A stretch of 64,000 bases of DNA from JAFKFI01 sp963795435 (GTDB lineage Bacteria; Pseudomonadota; Alphaproteobacteria; Acetobacterales; Acetobacteraceae): NCBI GenBank assembly GCA_963795435.1, contig CAWCHV010000002.1, positions 62,001-126,000 on the forward strand. Reading direction: 5' to 3'. A program made the translations under genes and the position numbers. Of the stretch, positions 15,989 to 24,803 are shown piece after piece. Positions within the stretch are counted from its first letter, which is position 1; every line of letters begins with the position of its first letter. The notes beneath the pieces were generated by a model. It was not told the DNA's origin and ran no database searches. It was given only the letters and a program-made list of their open reading frames with translations.

Positions 15989-17224
15989 CTATGGCGCAGG
16001 GTGACCGACTTCTATCGTGACGTGCGACAGGGAGGGAAATCGGGCCAGTTGAGCCCGATAATAGCTCGGGTCTCGCGCTTGCGTGGTGACCACGGAGAGA
16101 ATCGCACCGAGATGGCCCGGCCCCAAGCGCCACAGGTGCAAGTCGGCTATCGTGTCCCCGCCGCCTTCGATGGACTGGCGGAGACTGTCAGCCATCGACC
16201 GGTCGGGGTTCATGTCGAGCAAGATGGCGCCGGTGTCCCGGATGAGGCCGTACGACCAGCTTGCGATGACGCAGGCGCCGACGATGCCCGCGAGCGGGTC
16301 CATCCAGAGCCAGCCGAACAGACGCGCCAGGAGCAGCCCCACGATGACGAGAACGGACACCGCGGCGTCGGCGGCGACGTGAATGATGGCAGCCCGCATG
16401 TTGTTGTCACGGCTCGATGCGCCATGCGCGTGCCCGTGCTCCTCAAACCGGACAGGATAATTCTCTCCCCCAACTAGAATTTGAGCCGTGAATGCATGGG
16501 GCTCCGGGATTTCCTCGAGGGACTCGAGATAGCCGCCCCGGTCCGCCATAGCGAAGCGCTGACGCGTACCGTCCGGCCGGAAGGTTTCGATAGAGACGGA
16601 TTCCGCTTCGGGCGCCGGGCCGGCTTCAGCCCAAAGCCGAAAACGGGGTGGCAGGCCGTCCTCGAAAATCTCCAGATGCAACGAACCGTCCGCCGTCGCG
16701 ATGTTGCGCGTCCCATCATCGGCGCCGGCGCCATGCCCATGATGAGGATGGTGGCGACCGCCGCTCAGCAGCCAGGCGCTCGCGACGTTTACCGCCAGCC
16801 CGAGGCAGGCGATCGGGATGGCTTCGGTGAAATGGATCGGCACTGGTGCAAAGATGCGGCCGATCGACTCGTAGCCGATCGCCAGGGCGATCATCGCCAG
16901 GATGATGGCGCTGGTGAAGCCGGCGAGATCGCCGAGCTTGCCGGTGCCGAAGGTGAAGCGGGGATCCTGGGCGTGCTTGCGCGCGTAGCTGTAGGCCAGC
17001 GCCGCAAGCAGAAGCGCGCCCGCGTGCGTGCTCATGTGCATTCCGTCGGCCACCAGGGCGATCGAGCCGAACAGCAGCCCGCCGGCAATTTCCGCGGCCA
17101 TCATGATCCCGCAGAGCCAGATCACGGCCCATGTCTTGTGCTCGCCTTGCTCGTGGGATGCTCCGAGGAACACGTGACTGTGGTGCGGCGGTTTCGCTGC
17201 GGTGCCGGTCATTCCCGACCTCAT
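15989..17224 (-). CDS. dmeF: CDF-family Co(II)/Ni(II) efflux transporter DmeF
   Basis: Cation diffusion facilitator that exports divalent metals by proton antiport, 411 residues. It has six transmembrane helices in two groups, separated by a long hydrophilic insert (about residues 155-275). That insert includes His-rich HHPHHGHG and HGHAHG and a beta-rich domain with FEDGLPPRFRL. This insert distinguishes the DmeF branch. Metal-site motifs are ADGMHMSTH in helix 2 and HVAADAAVS in helix 5. The ATG at 17224 overlaps the stop of a truncated dmeR repressor stump (ATGA). MTGTAA at 17212 is an alternative start. Confidence 0.9.
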   Translation of the reverse strand: MRSGMTGTAAKPPHHSHVFLGASHEQGEHKTWAVIWLCGIMMAAEIAGGLLFGSIALVADGMHMSTHAGALLLAALAYSYARKHAQDPRFTFGTGKLGDLAGFTSAIILAMIALAIGYESIGRIFAPVPIHFTEAIPIACLGLAVNVASAWLLSGGRHHPHHGHGAGADDGTRNIATADGSLHLEIFEDGLPPRFRLWAEAGPAPEAESVSIETFRPDGTRQRFAMADRGGYLESLEEIPEPHAFTAQILVGGENYPVRFEEHGHAHGASSRDNNMRAAIIHVAADAAVSVLVIVGLLLARLFGWLWMDPLAGIVGACVIASWSYGLIRDTGAILLDMNPDRSMADSLRQSIEGGGDTIADLHLWRLGPGHLGAILSVVTTQARDPSYYRAQLARFPSLSHVTIEVGHPAP

Positions 17225-17343
17225 CTCAGATAAGTTCGGACCCGTTCGAGCAGTTGCTCGGTCGCTTCGCGGTTCAGCGCGTCCGGGTGCCTTTCAACGT
17301 CGACAAGGTGGGTGCGGACGTGATCTTCCACCACCTCGGCCAT
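17221..17343 (-). pseudogene. dmeR: Remnant of dmeR/frmR-type metal-sensing repressor (C-terminal half only)
   Basis: The 40 codons read MAEVVEDHVRTHLVD through LLERVRTYLR, the C-terminal half of a CsoR/RcnR-type repressor. The family normally has about 90 residues. The N-terminal helix with the Cys/His metal ligands is absent: the preceding sequence is the 3' end of an intact metallophosphatase gene. The stop overlaps the dmeF start (ATGA), the arrangement expected of a dmeR-dmeF operon. An in-frame ATG at 17343 could still yield a short peptide. The reading of the family is by motif only. Confidence 0.7.
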
Positions 17344-17381
17344 CAGGAAATGCGGCCCGAGACGGTCTCGCACGTGCGCGC

Positions 17382-18062
17382 TCAAGCCAGGTCGATCCAC
17401 GACAGGTGCCCGCCCTTGCCGGCGCCTGTGTCGAGGAACACCGCCCTGCCGCCCGCCGCGCCGCGCATCGTCCAGGGCCGGCCGTCGGGGCTGCGATGGT
17501 CGTGGCCGCAATAGACGGTGAGGCCCGCCGGAATGCGGTCCACCCAGCGCAGGCTGCGCTCGGGGTAGCCGTCGGGCTGGGTGCGGCCGGTGGGCTCGCC
17601 GAACAAGGCGCGGGAGACCGGACCGGTCGGGCGCTCGGCGCCGATCGCGGGGGCAGGCTCGTCGAGCATCGCCGTGTGAAAACCGCCGTGGACGAACATC
17701 GTGTCGCCGCGTCGCACCCAGGCCGGCGCGCGGGCGAGTTCGACGGCGACGCGCTCGCGCAGCGCCGGGTCGAGCTGGCGCAGGGATGCGGCCAGGGCTT
17801 CGGGGACGTGGACGTTGTGGCCGGTGAGCACGCGGGCCAGCTTGTGCTCGTGATTGCCGAGCAGGAACAATCCGCGTCCCTCGTCGATCAGGCGGAACAT
17901 GATCCCGAGCACGCCGGCGCTGTCCGGCCCGTGGTCGATGAGGTCGCCGAGCTGCACGACGAAGCGGTCGGTCTCGGCGGCGAAGGCGAAGGCCCGCGCA
18001 TCGCCGTGCACGTCGCCGACCACGCGCAAGGCGACGCCGGGCGGAATGGCGAGCGGCGTCAC
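17382..18062 (-). CDS. Metallophosphoesterase (calcineurin-like)
   Basis: 226 residues with the full calcineurin-like metal-site series in order: GDVHGD (residues 16-21), GDLIDHG, GNHE, HGGFH and a late GHDH. These bind a dinuclear metal centre and hydrolyse phosphoesters. The family includes serine/threonine phosphatases, Ap4A hydrolases and nucleases. Its place directly behind photolyase, with a GTGA overlap, and beside pdeM and lhr suggests an accessory role in the DNA repair island, but it differs from PdeM. The gene runs up to the truncated dmeR; its own C-terminus (GKGGHLSWIDLA) looks complete. Confidence 0.85.
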   Translation of the reverse strand: MTPLAIPPGVALRVVGDVHGDARAFAFAAETDRFVVQLGDLIDHGPDSAGVLGIMFRLIDEGRGLFLLGNHEHKLARVLTGHNVHVPEALAASLRQLDPALRERVAVELARAPAWVRRGDTMFVHGGFHTAMLDEPAPAIGAERPTGPVSRALFGEPTGRTQPDGYPERSLRWVDRIPAGLTVYCGHDHRSPDGRPWTMRGAAGGRAVFLDTGAGKGGHLSWIDLA

Positions 18063-19552
18063 GCGGCCGGCTCGGCGAGGCCGCGATAGGCCGCGAGCGC
18101 GCGCGCCCGTCCGGCCGCGAGATCGACGATCGGGCGCGGATAATCGTCTCCGAGGCGCACGCCGGCGGCGCGCAACATCGACTCCGGCGCCTCCCACGGA
18201 GCATGAATGTGCGGCGTCGCGATTGGGGCGAGTTCGGGTACCCAGCGCCGGACATAGGCGCCGCCGGGGTCGAACTTGCGGCCCTGCAGCACGGGATTGA
18301 ACACGCGGAAATACGGCGCGGCATCCGCGCCGCTGCCGGCCACCCACTGCCAGCTCGCGCTGTTGCTGGCGAGATCGGCGTCCACCAGCGTGTCCCAGAA
18401 CCATTCCTCTCCCAGCCGCCAGGGCAGGAGAAGATGTTTCACCAGAAACGACGCCGCGATCATGCGCGCGCGGTTGTGCATCCATCCGATGTGCCAGAGT
18501 TGGCGCATCGCCGCGTCCACCATGGGCACGCCGGTTTGCCCGTGCCGCCACGCGCGCAGCGCGGCGGCGTCGCGCCGCCAGGGCATGCGTGCGAATTCCG
18601 CGCGCAACGGTCGTTCCGGCAGGTCCGGCCGGTGCCAGAGCTGGTGGATCGAGAACTCGCGCCACAGAAGTTCCTTGAGGAAGCCCCCGAGCCCGCGTCC
18701 GTGGCCCTCCGCCGCCCGGCTCGCGGCGTGCCAGACCTGCGCGGGCGAAATCTCGCCGAAATGCAAATGCGGCGAGAGCATCGAGGTGCCCTCCTCGGCG
18801 GGGAGATCGCGGCCGTCGGCATAGGCGGCGAGCGCGTGGTCGAGGAAGGCGGCAAGCCTCGCCTGGGCGCCGCGCTCGCCGGGGATCCAGGTCGCGCGCA
18901 GGCCGCCGGCCCAATCGGGCCGCCTGGGCAGCAGGCGCCACTCGCCGAGCAGCCCGGATCCGGGCAAACCGAGAGGCCCTGGGAACCCGGATCCGGGCAA
19001 AACGGGCGGGGTGGCGAGCCCGGATCCGGGCGTTGGATCCCCTCGGCCGAGCCCGAATTCGGGCAAGGGAGCGGGGACGCCGCGAGCGAGGCAGGCGCGG
19101 GCGAAGGGGGTGAAGACGTGGTAGCGATCGCCGCCGGCGGTCCGCGGCGCGTCAGGATCGAACAGCGAGACGGTCCGGTGCAACTGCAATCTTGCACCCC
19201 TGGCGGCCAGGGCCTCGGTCACCCGGCTCTCTTGCGCGCGCGCCCAGGGCTCGGCCGCCCGGCCGGCGAAAACCTCCGCCGCACCCACCGCCTCGGCGAT
19301 CCGCGGTATCTCCACGGCCGCATTCCCCCGACGCAGAACGAGGGGCATTCCCCGCGCGGCGAGGCGGGCGGCGAGGCGTTCGAGGCTGTGATGCAGCCAC
19401 CAGCGCGAAGCGGCGCCGGGCGCCCATTGTCCGGCCGCCGCCTGGTCCAGCACGAAAACGGGCAAGACCGGCCCGGTGCGTACCGCCGCGTGCAGGGCCA
19501 CGTTGTCGGACAACCGGAGGTCGTTGCGGAACCAGAGCAAGACGGTCTTCAT
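18059..19552 (-). CDS. phrB: Deoxyribodipyrimidine photo-lyase (cryptochrome/photolyase family)
   Basis: Light-driven repair of cyclobutane pyrimidine dimers, 497 residues. The N-terminal antenna domain begins MKTVLLWFRNDLRLSDN. The FAD domain contains FSIHQLWHRP, GVPMVDAAMRQLWHIGWMHNRARM, VDADLASNSASWQWVAG and the FNPVLQGRKFDPGGAYVRRW block. The Trp electron-transfer region appears intact. The linker (about residues 160-210) holds an 11-residue repeat, PGSG plus seven variable residues, that other photolyases lack, encoded by a 33-base palindromic repeat. The stop overlaps the metallophosphatase start. It ends a minus-strand run that also includes pdeM and lhr upstream. Confidence 0.94.
   Translation of the reverse strand: MKTVLLWFRNDLRLSDNVALHAAVRTGPVLPVFVLDQAAAGQWAPGAASRWWLHHSLERLAARLAARGMPLVLRRGNAAVEIPRIAEAVGAAEVFAGRAAEPWARAQESRVTEALAARGARLQLHRTVSLFDPDAPRTAGGDRYHVFTPFARACLARGVPAPLPEFGLGRGDPTPGSGLATPPVLPGSGFPGPLGLPGSGLLGEWRLLPRRPDWAGGLRATWIPGERGAQARLAAFLDHALAAYADGRDLPAEEGTSMLSPHLHFGEISPAQVWHAASRAAEGHGRGLGGFLKELLWREFSIHQLWHRPDLPERPLRAEFARMPWRRDAAALRAWRHGQTGVPMVDAAMRQLWHIGWMHNRARMIAASFLVKHLLLPWRLGEEWFWDTLVDADLASNSASWQWVAGSGADAAPYFRVFNPVLQGRKFDPGGAYVRRWVPELAPIATPHIHAPWEAPESMLRAAGVRLGDDYPRPIVDLAAGRARALAAYRGLAEPAA
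18952..19064. repeat. 33-base palindromic tandem repeat inside the photolyase gene
   Basis: Four 14-base self-complementary cores start at 18952, 18985, 19018 and 19051, an exact 33-base period. Cores one and three are GCCCGGATCCGGGC, core two differs at one base and core four is GCCCGAATTCGGGC. The three 19-base spacers have constant length but different sequence. In the photolyase frame each core encodes PGSG (or PEFG), so the array keeps the frame as an 11-residue repeat in the interdomain linker. Confidence 0.9.
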
Positions 19553-19597
19553 CGGGTGAAGATGAGGTTCTTTCTCCCGAGCGTCACCCCCGGGCGC

Positions 19598-20266
19598 TCA
19601 GCGCTGGCCGACGGCGAAGCTGTACAACCGCTCGCGGCCGAGCAGAAATGCCCGCCCGCCGCGCGGGAACAGGCGCGCGATGGCGGGGTCGCGCACGTCG
19701 AGCCCGCCGGTGTAGGCGCCGAAGGCGGGAAGCATGATGCGCCGCTGATCGGCCACGAAGCACGGCCGGCTCACCGCGCAGCCGCGGGCCGGCACCGCGG
19801 CCTTGGGGTGGAAGTGCCCGCTGACCTCGCCGGCTGCCTCGCGTTGCGCCTGGTGGCGGAACAGCAGGGGCCCGGCGGCGTATTCGTCCACGAAATGCCC
19901 CCCGAGCCCGCCCTGGGGCGCCGGATCGTGGTTGCCCATCACCCAGATGAACCGGGACAGCTCGGTCATCGCGGCGAGCCGAGCCATCTCGCCCGGCGGC
20001 AGGCGACCCGCGCCCTCGCCATCGTGAAAGCTGTCGCCGAGGGCGACCACGATGCGCGGCCGCCAGCGCCGCAGGAGCAGGGCGAGCCGGTCGAGGGTGG
20101 CGCGGGTGTCCCACGGCGGCAACAACATCCCGCGTGGGGCGTAGGACGAGCCTTTTTCGAGGTGCAGGTCGGCGACGGCGAGCAATCCGACCTCGGGCCA
20201 GATCAGCGCGCCGGCGGGGTCGAGCATCAGGCGCTCTCCGGCGAAGTGCAGCGGGGCGGGGCTCAT
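19598..20266 (-). CDS. pdeM: Ligase-associated DNA damage response endonuclease PdeM
   Basis: Calcineurin-like phosphoesterase of 222 residues. The metal motifs run ADLHLEKG, ALGDSFHDG, WVMGNHDP and SGHFHPKA in order. The last is followed by the short block AFGAYTGGLDVRDPAIARLF, typical of PdeM. In bacteria with this system PdeM is encoded with an Lhr-type helicase, an MBL-fold exonuclease and an ATP-dependent DNA ligase, all of which are present here. The start overlaps the lhr stop (ATGA), so it is coupled to the helicase. Confidence 0.92.
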   Translation of the reverse strand: MSPAPLHFAGERLMLDPAGALIWPEVGLLAVADLHLEKGSSYAPRGMLLPPWDTRATLDRLALLLRRWRPRIVVALGDSFHDGEGAGRLPPGEMARLAAMTELSRFIWVMGNHDPAPQGGLGGHFVDEYAAGPLLFRHQAQREAAGEVSGHFHPKAAVPARGCAVSRPCFVADQRRIMLPAFGAYTGGLDVRDPAIARLFPRGGRAFLLGRERLYSFAVGQR

Positions 20267-22779
20267 GCGCTGCGGCGGGGGAATAGCTGCAGCTGCGTGT
20301 CGCGCCGGCGGCCGCGCTCAGCGTTGCGGCGATGAATGGCGGGCACGCGGGCGGTCGGCCCGGGCGGCTCGGCCGCGCCGGTCGCCTCGGCCACCAGCGC
20401 CGCCTCGGCTTCCGCCAGAAGCGCGTCCTCGTCCTCGCCCGAGCGTACGCTCTCGCGGCCGATGTCGAGCAGCACGGGGACGGCGAGGGGGGAGACGCGC
20501 GACAGCGCCATGTGGGTGATCCGCCCCTTGACCCGCGCGAGCATCGCGGCGATGCGCCCGAGATCGGTGAGGCCGCTCGCGGCGTCCGCCCGCGTCGCCC
20601 GGAGCAGAATGTGGTCCGGCTGGTGGCGTCGTAGCACGTCGTAGATGAGATCGCTGTTCACCGTCACCTGCCGGCGGTTCTTCTCGGCGCCGGGATGGTG
20701 GCGCTCGATCACGCCGGCGATCACCGCGACATTGCGGAAGGTCCGCCTCAGCATGGAGCTGTCGGCCATCCAGGCCTCCACGTCGTCGCCCAGGATGTCC
20801 TGCTCGAACAGCGAGGCGACATCGGTCGGCTGGTTGGCCGACCAGATGCCGAGCACGTAATCCGTCGCGACGAAGCCGAGCGGGGCCATGCCGAACCGCT
20901 CCATCCGGCGCGTAACCAGCATTCCCAAGGTCTGGTGCGCGTTGCGTCCCTCGAAGCAATAGGCGACGAGATACCAGCGGTCGCCGCGGGGGAAGGTCTC
21001 GACCAGCAGGTCCGACCGGCCGGGCAGGCGCGAGGACCGCCTTTGCAGCCGCAGCCATTCTTGCACGGGCTCAGGGAACAGGTGCCAGTCGGCGGGCCGC
21101 TGCAGCAGGGCGCGCACGCGGTCGGCGAGGTTGGTGGTGAGGGGCATCCTCGCCCCCTCGTAGGCCGGGACCATCGGGTCGCCGCCGCCGCCCTCGGCAA
21201 CCTCGATCGCCATCTCGCGCAGCCGCAGGAAGCGCAACAGGCGGCCGGCGAACATGAAGGTGTCGCCGGGGGTGAGCAGGTTGGCGAAGTATTCCTCGAC
21301 CTCGCCCAGCACCGGGCCGAAGCCGCGCTTGCCGGCGAGCCGGACTTTTATCATCGGCGCCTCGACGATGGTGCCGATGTTCATCCGCGCCTGGCGGGCG
21401 ACCCGCTCGGAGCGCACGTGCACACGCCCCTCGCTGTCGCGGAACAGTTTTTTCCACCGGTCGTAGGCGGCAAGCGCGTAGCCGCCGTCCTCGACGAAGC
21501 GCAACACGTCGTCGAAATCGGCGCGCGACAGGCCGGCATAGGGCTGGCTGGCGGCAATCTCCGCATACATCGTGTCCGGGTGAAACGGCGCGCTGCACGC
21601 CGTCAGGAGAAGGTGCTGGGCGAGCACGTCGAGGCCGGCGGGTCGCGGCGGGTCGCCGTCGAGCTCGCGCGCCGCGACGCCGAGCATGGCCGCCTCGCAT
21701 TCGAGAACCTCGAAGCGGTTGGCCGGGACCAGGATGGCGCGGCTCGCCTCGTCCATGCGGTGATTGGCGCGCCCTACCCGTTGCAGCAGCCGCGACACGC
21801 CCTTGGGTGCGCCGACCTGGATCACCTCGTCGATGCCGCCCCAGTCGATGCCGAGGTCGAGCGAGGATGTGGCGACCACGGCGCGCAGGCTGCCCGCCGC
21901 CATCGCCGCCTCCACGCGCCGCCGCTGCGCCACCTCCAGGCTGCCGTGATGCAGCGCGATGGGCAGGGTCTCGGCGTTGAGCTTCCATAGCGCCTGGAAG
22001 ATCAGCTCCGCCTGCGCGCGGGTGTTGACGAACACGATGGTCATGGCGGCCGCGCGGATGCGCTCGAGGATCTCCGGCGCGCTGTCGAGTCCCATATGCC
22101 CCGACCACGGCAGTCGCCCCTCCGGCAGCATCATGCCGATGACGGGCGGCACCCCGTCCGGCGCCTCGATTCGCCGGAGCGCGCCGATATAGGCGGCGAT
22201 CGCATCCGGGTGGGCGACGGTTGCCGACAGCCCGACCCGGCGCGCGCCCGGCGCCAAGGTCGCGAGCCGGGCGAGGCAAAGGGCAAGCTGGTCGCCCCGC
22301 TTGGTGCCAGCCAGCGCGTGCACCTCGTCCACCACCACGCAGGCGAGGCCGGCGAACATGACGTCGGCGCCGGGCGAGGACAGCAGGACGGCGAGGCTTT
22401 CCGGCGTGGTCAGCAGGAGGTTGGGCGGCGTCTCGCGCTGACGCGCCCGGCGGTTGGCGGGGGTGTCGCCGGTGCGGGTCTCGATGGAGACGGGCAGGGC
22501 CATCTCCGTCACTGGGGCGGTAAGATTGCGCGCGATGTCGGTGGCGAGTGCTTTCAGCGGGCTAACGTAGAGCGTGTGCAGGCCCGCGCGCGGCGCTTCG
22601 TGGAGGTCCACCAGGCTTGGCAGGAAGCCGGCGAGCGTCTTGCCGCCGCCGGTGGGCGCGATGAGGAGCACGCTCTCTCCCGCCCGCGCCGCAGCCAGCA
22701 TGGCGAGTTGGTGCGGCCGCGGCCTCCAGCCGCGCCCGGCGAACCAGCCGGCAAAAGGTTCTGGCAATGTTCCGTCCAT
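20263..22779 (-). CDS. lhr: Ligase-associated DNA damage response DEXH-box helicase (Lhr type)
   Basis: 838-residue superfamily 2 helicase. Walker A is APTGGGKTLAGFLPSL, motif II is VVVDEVHALAGTKRGDQL (DEVH), motif III is LSATVAHP, and motifs V/VI are ATSSLDLGIDWG and QRVGRANHRMDE. The C-terminal half carries the winged-helix and Lhr-core regions, and the end is rich in Arg. This is the shorter Lhr version (about 820 residues) found with DNA ligase, exonuclease and PdeM. It likely unwinds 3'-tailed duplex or RNA-DNA hybrids. It is the first gene of a minus-strand run with pdeM and is divergent from the AsmA gene. Confidence 0.94.
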   Translation of the reverse strand: MDGTLPEPFAGWFAGRGWRPRPHQLAMLAAARAGESVLLIAPTGGGKTLAGFLPSLVDLHEAPRAGLHTLYVSPLKALATDIARNLTAPVTEMALPVSIETRTGDTPANRRARQRETPPNLLLTTPESLAVLLSSPGADVMFAGLACVVVDEVHALAGTKRGDQLALCLARLATLAPGARRVGLSATVAHPDAIAAYIGALRRIEAPDGVPPVIGMMLPEGRLPWSGHMGLDSAPEILERIRAAAMTIVFVNTRAQAELIFQALWKLNAETLPIALHHGSLEVAQRRRVEAAMAAGSLRAVVATSSLDLGIDWGGIDEVIQVGAPKGVSRLLQRVGRANHRMDEASRAILVPANRFEVLECEAAMLGVAARELDGDPPRPAGLDVLAQHLLLTACSAPFHPDTMYAEIAASQPYAGLSRADFDDVLRFVEDGGYALAAYDRWKKLFRDSEGRVHVRSERVARQARMNIGTIVEAPMIKVRLAGKRGFGPVLGEVEEYFANLLTPGDTFMFAGRLLRFLRLREMAIEVAEGGGGDPMVPAYEGARMPLTTNLADRVRALLQRPADWHLFPEPVQEWLRLQRRSSRLPGRSDLLVETFPRGDRWYLVAYCFEGRNAHQTLGMLVTRRMERFGMAPLGFVATDYVLGIWSANQPTDVASLFEQDILGDDVEAWMADSSMLRRTFRNVAVIAGVIERHHPGAEKNRRQVTVNSDLIYDVLRRHQPDHILLRATRADAASGLTDLGRIAAMLARVKGRITHMALSRVSPLAVPVLLDIGRESVRSGEDEDALLAEAEAALVAEATGAAEPPGPTARVPAIHRRNAERGRRRDTQLQLFPRRSA

Positions 22780-22910
22780 CGCGCTCTATGTAGCACCGAT
22801 GGGAGGCTTGTCGATTGCGTGCCGGCTCCCCGAGCGGAAAAGCGCAGCCGATCGGGCCGGGCAGAGCCGTGCTATGGCTTCGCTCCATGAACGAATAGGA
22901 GGCACCGTCG

Positions 22911-24749
22911 CTGCGTTGGATCGGCCTCGCGCTGCTGTCGCTCGCGGGATTGCTTATCCTCGGCTGCGTCGCCGCCTGGCTGCTTATAGGTCGCTTCGAT
23001 CTTGGGCCGTTCGCCGCCCGCTGGGCGAGCGCGTCGCTCGGGCGGACGGTGACGGTCGCCTCCTTGCACGTCACGCCGGGACGGTGGCTCACCATCGAGC
23101 TCGACGGCGTGCGGCTCGACAATATTGCCGGGGGGACCGCGCCGACGATGGCCGAGCTCCGCCACGTGACGGCCGAGGTCGAGGCGGTATCGCTCGCGCG
23201 CGGGCCGGTGATGATCCGGCATCTGGTCGTCGATGGCATGACGGTGCTGCTGGAGCGCACGGCCGACGGCACGAAGAACTGGAAATTCGGGCCGGACAAG
23301 CCAAAGGCAGACCCGACCGGGCGCTCGTCCTTCCCGGCTCTGCTCGAAGCACGCCTGAGCGATGGCGAGATCACCGTTCGCACTTCAGGAGGGAAACCGC
23401 TCCGGACGCACCTCGACGACGCGGCGGTCCAGACCGGCGGGACCGACCAGCCGGTGCGGCTCACCGGAACGGGCTCCTACAACGGCACGTCGGTTCGCCT
23501 TGACGGCGACCTCGCCTCGATCGACGCCCTGCGCGACGTCGCCAAGCCCTTCCCGGTGACGCTGCACATGGCTTCGGGCGAGACGACGCTCGATTTCAAG
23601 GGCACGATGACCGACCCGCTGAACGTGGACGGCGCGAAGGGCGCACTGGCTCTCGTCGCGCCCTCACTCAAGCCGATCCTGGCGATGGCCGGGGCGTCGG
23701 GCGATCTTGAAGCGTCGGCGCGGCTTGCGGGCCAACTCGATCGGAACGGCGATCTGTGGCGGATGAGCGGGGCCAGCGGGGCGATCGAAAACAGCGAGAT
23801 CACCGCCGCTTCGCTGCGGCTCAAGGAAGGCGGCCACGGCGAGCCGGACGACGTCGCGGTCGAGGTCGCCTTCGACCAACTCGAGCTCGACCGGCTGCTC
23901 GGGCGTCGCCAGGCCGCCAGTCAGTCCGGCGCCGATATTCCGCTCGCGGTCGACGACGCGCCGGGCACCCTGCTGGAGGCCAAGCTGTCGGCGCGCGGCT
24001 TCGTCTATAACGGCTTGCGGGGTTCCGACGCGAAGCTGGCCGCGTCGATGAAGCCCGGCGTGGTGGCCGTGAGCGTCTTCTCGATGACCTATCTCGGGGC
24101 GCGGGCGCAGGCCTCCGGCCGGATCGAGGGGGCCGGCGACGGGGGGCGGGTGACAGCCAACGTCTCGCTGGCCGGCGCCGACATGGCCCAATTCGCCCGC
24201 GCCCTGTCGTTCGGCGCGGTGCCGATCGCGGGCAAGCTGGACGCCGAGGGAACCGCGTCCGCCAAGGCGGCGACGCTGAATGCGGCGGTGCGTGGCGCGC
24301 AGGTCGCCGCGACGGTCTCGATGACCGGAGGGGCCATCGCGCGCAACGTCATCGAACTCGCCTCGCTCGACGTGCGGCGGTTGTTCCGCAAGCCGAGCGG
24401 CATGACGCCGGTCTCCTGCCTTCTGGCGGTACTCGACATGCACGCCGGATCGGGTACCGTGCTGCCGCTCCGGGTCCGCGCGGCCGAGGGCACAGTGATC
24501 GGGCACGCTCGCTTCGACCTGTACCGGCGCTGGTTCGATCTGACGATCGGCACCCAGCCTTCCACGACGAGCGGGTTCGCGCTCGATGTCCCGATGGAGG
24601 TCAGCGGGCCGTTCGCCAGCCCGACCGTCCGGCCGGCGCGCTGGTCGGCGGAAGGCCGGGCCATGCTCGCCGCCGGGTTCGACCTCACGAGATTGCCGCC
24701 GCGCATCCGTGATCTCGCGCGGCGCAATCCGTGCGCGTCGATCCGCTGA
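22911..24749 (+). CDS. AsmA family protein, probable CTG start
   Basis: About 612 residues. An N-terminal transmembrane helix (LALLSLAGLLILGCVAAWLL) is followed by a long periplasmic beta-rich repeat region, as in AsmA/TamB-related proteins that act in outer-membrane lipid or protein traffic. The C-terminal block (IGHARFDLYRRWFDLTIG, then FALDVPMEVSGPFASPTVRP) is the AsmA-like C-terminal domain. A strong AGGAGG at 22897-22902 lies eight bases before CTG at 22911, the only start-like codon at that spacing. The first TTG in frame (22950) would cut the membrane helix in half. It sits between the helicase and exonuclease genes of the repair island with no evident link to DNA. Confidence 0.85.
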   Translation: MRWIGLALLSLAGLLILGCVAAWLLIGRFDLGPFAARWASASLGRTVTVASLHVTPGRWLTIELDGVRLDNIAGGTAPTMAELRHVTAEVEAVSLARGPVMIRHLVVDGMTVLLERTADGTKNWKFGPDKPKADPTGRSSFPALLEARLSDGEITVRTSGGKPLRTHLDDAAVQTGGTDQPVRLTGTGSYNGTSVRLDGDLASIDALRDVAKPFPVTLHMASGETTLDFKGTMTDPLNVDGAKGALALVAPSLKPILAMAGASGDLEASARLAGQLDRNGDLWRMSGASGAIENSEITAASLRLKEGGHGEPDDVAVEVAFDQLELDRLLGRRQAASQSGADIPLAVDDAPGTLLEAKLSARGFVYNGLRGSDAKLAASMKPGVVAVSVFSMTYLGARAQASGRIEGAGDGGRVTANVSLAGADMAQFARALSFGAVPIAGKLDAEGTASAKAATLNAAVRGAQVAATVSMTGGAIARNVIELASLDVRRLFRKPSGMTPVSCLLAVLDMHAGSGTVLPLRVRAAEGTVIGHARFDLYRRWFDLTIGTQPSTTSGFALDVPMEVSGPFASPTVRPARWSAEGRAMLAAGFDLTRLPPRIRDLARRNPCASIR

Positions 24750-24803
24750 CGGCCCCATCGCGCGCGTCTGGCCAAATGGCGTCTCGCTCGCCAAATAGAG
24801 CCG

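Noticed and set aside
18952..19064. CRISPR-like array (palindromic repeat with equal-length unique spacers)
   Set aside because: Only four 14-base cores with 19-base spacers, inside a conserved coding frame of photolyase, and no cas genes. It is a coding repeat.
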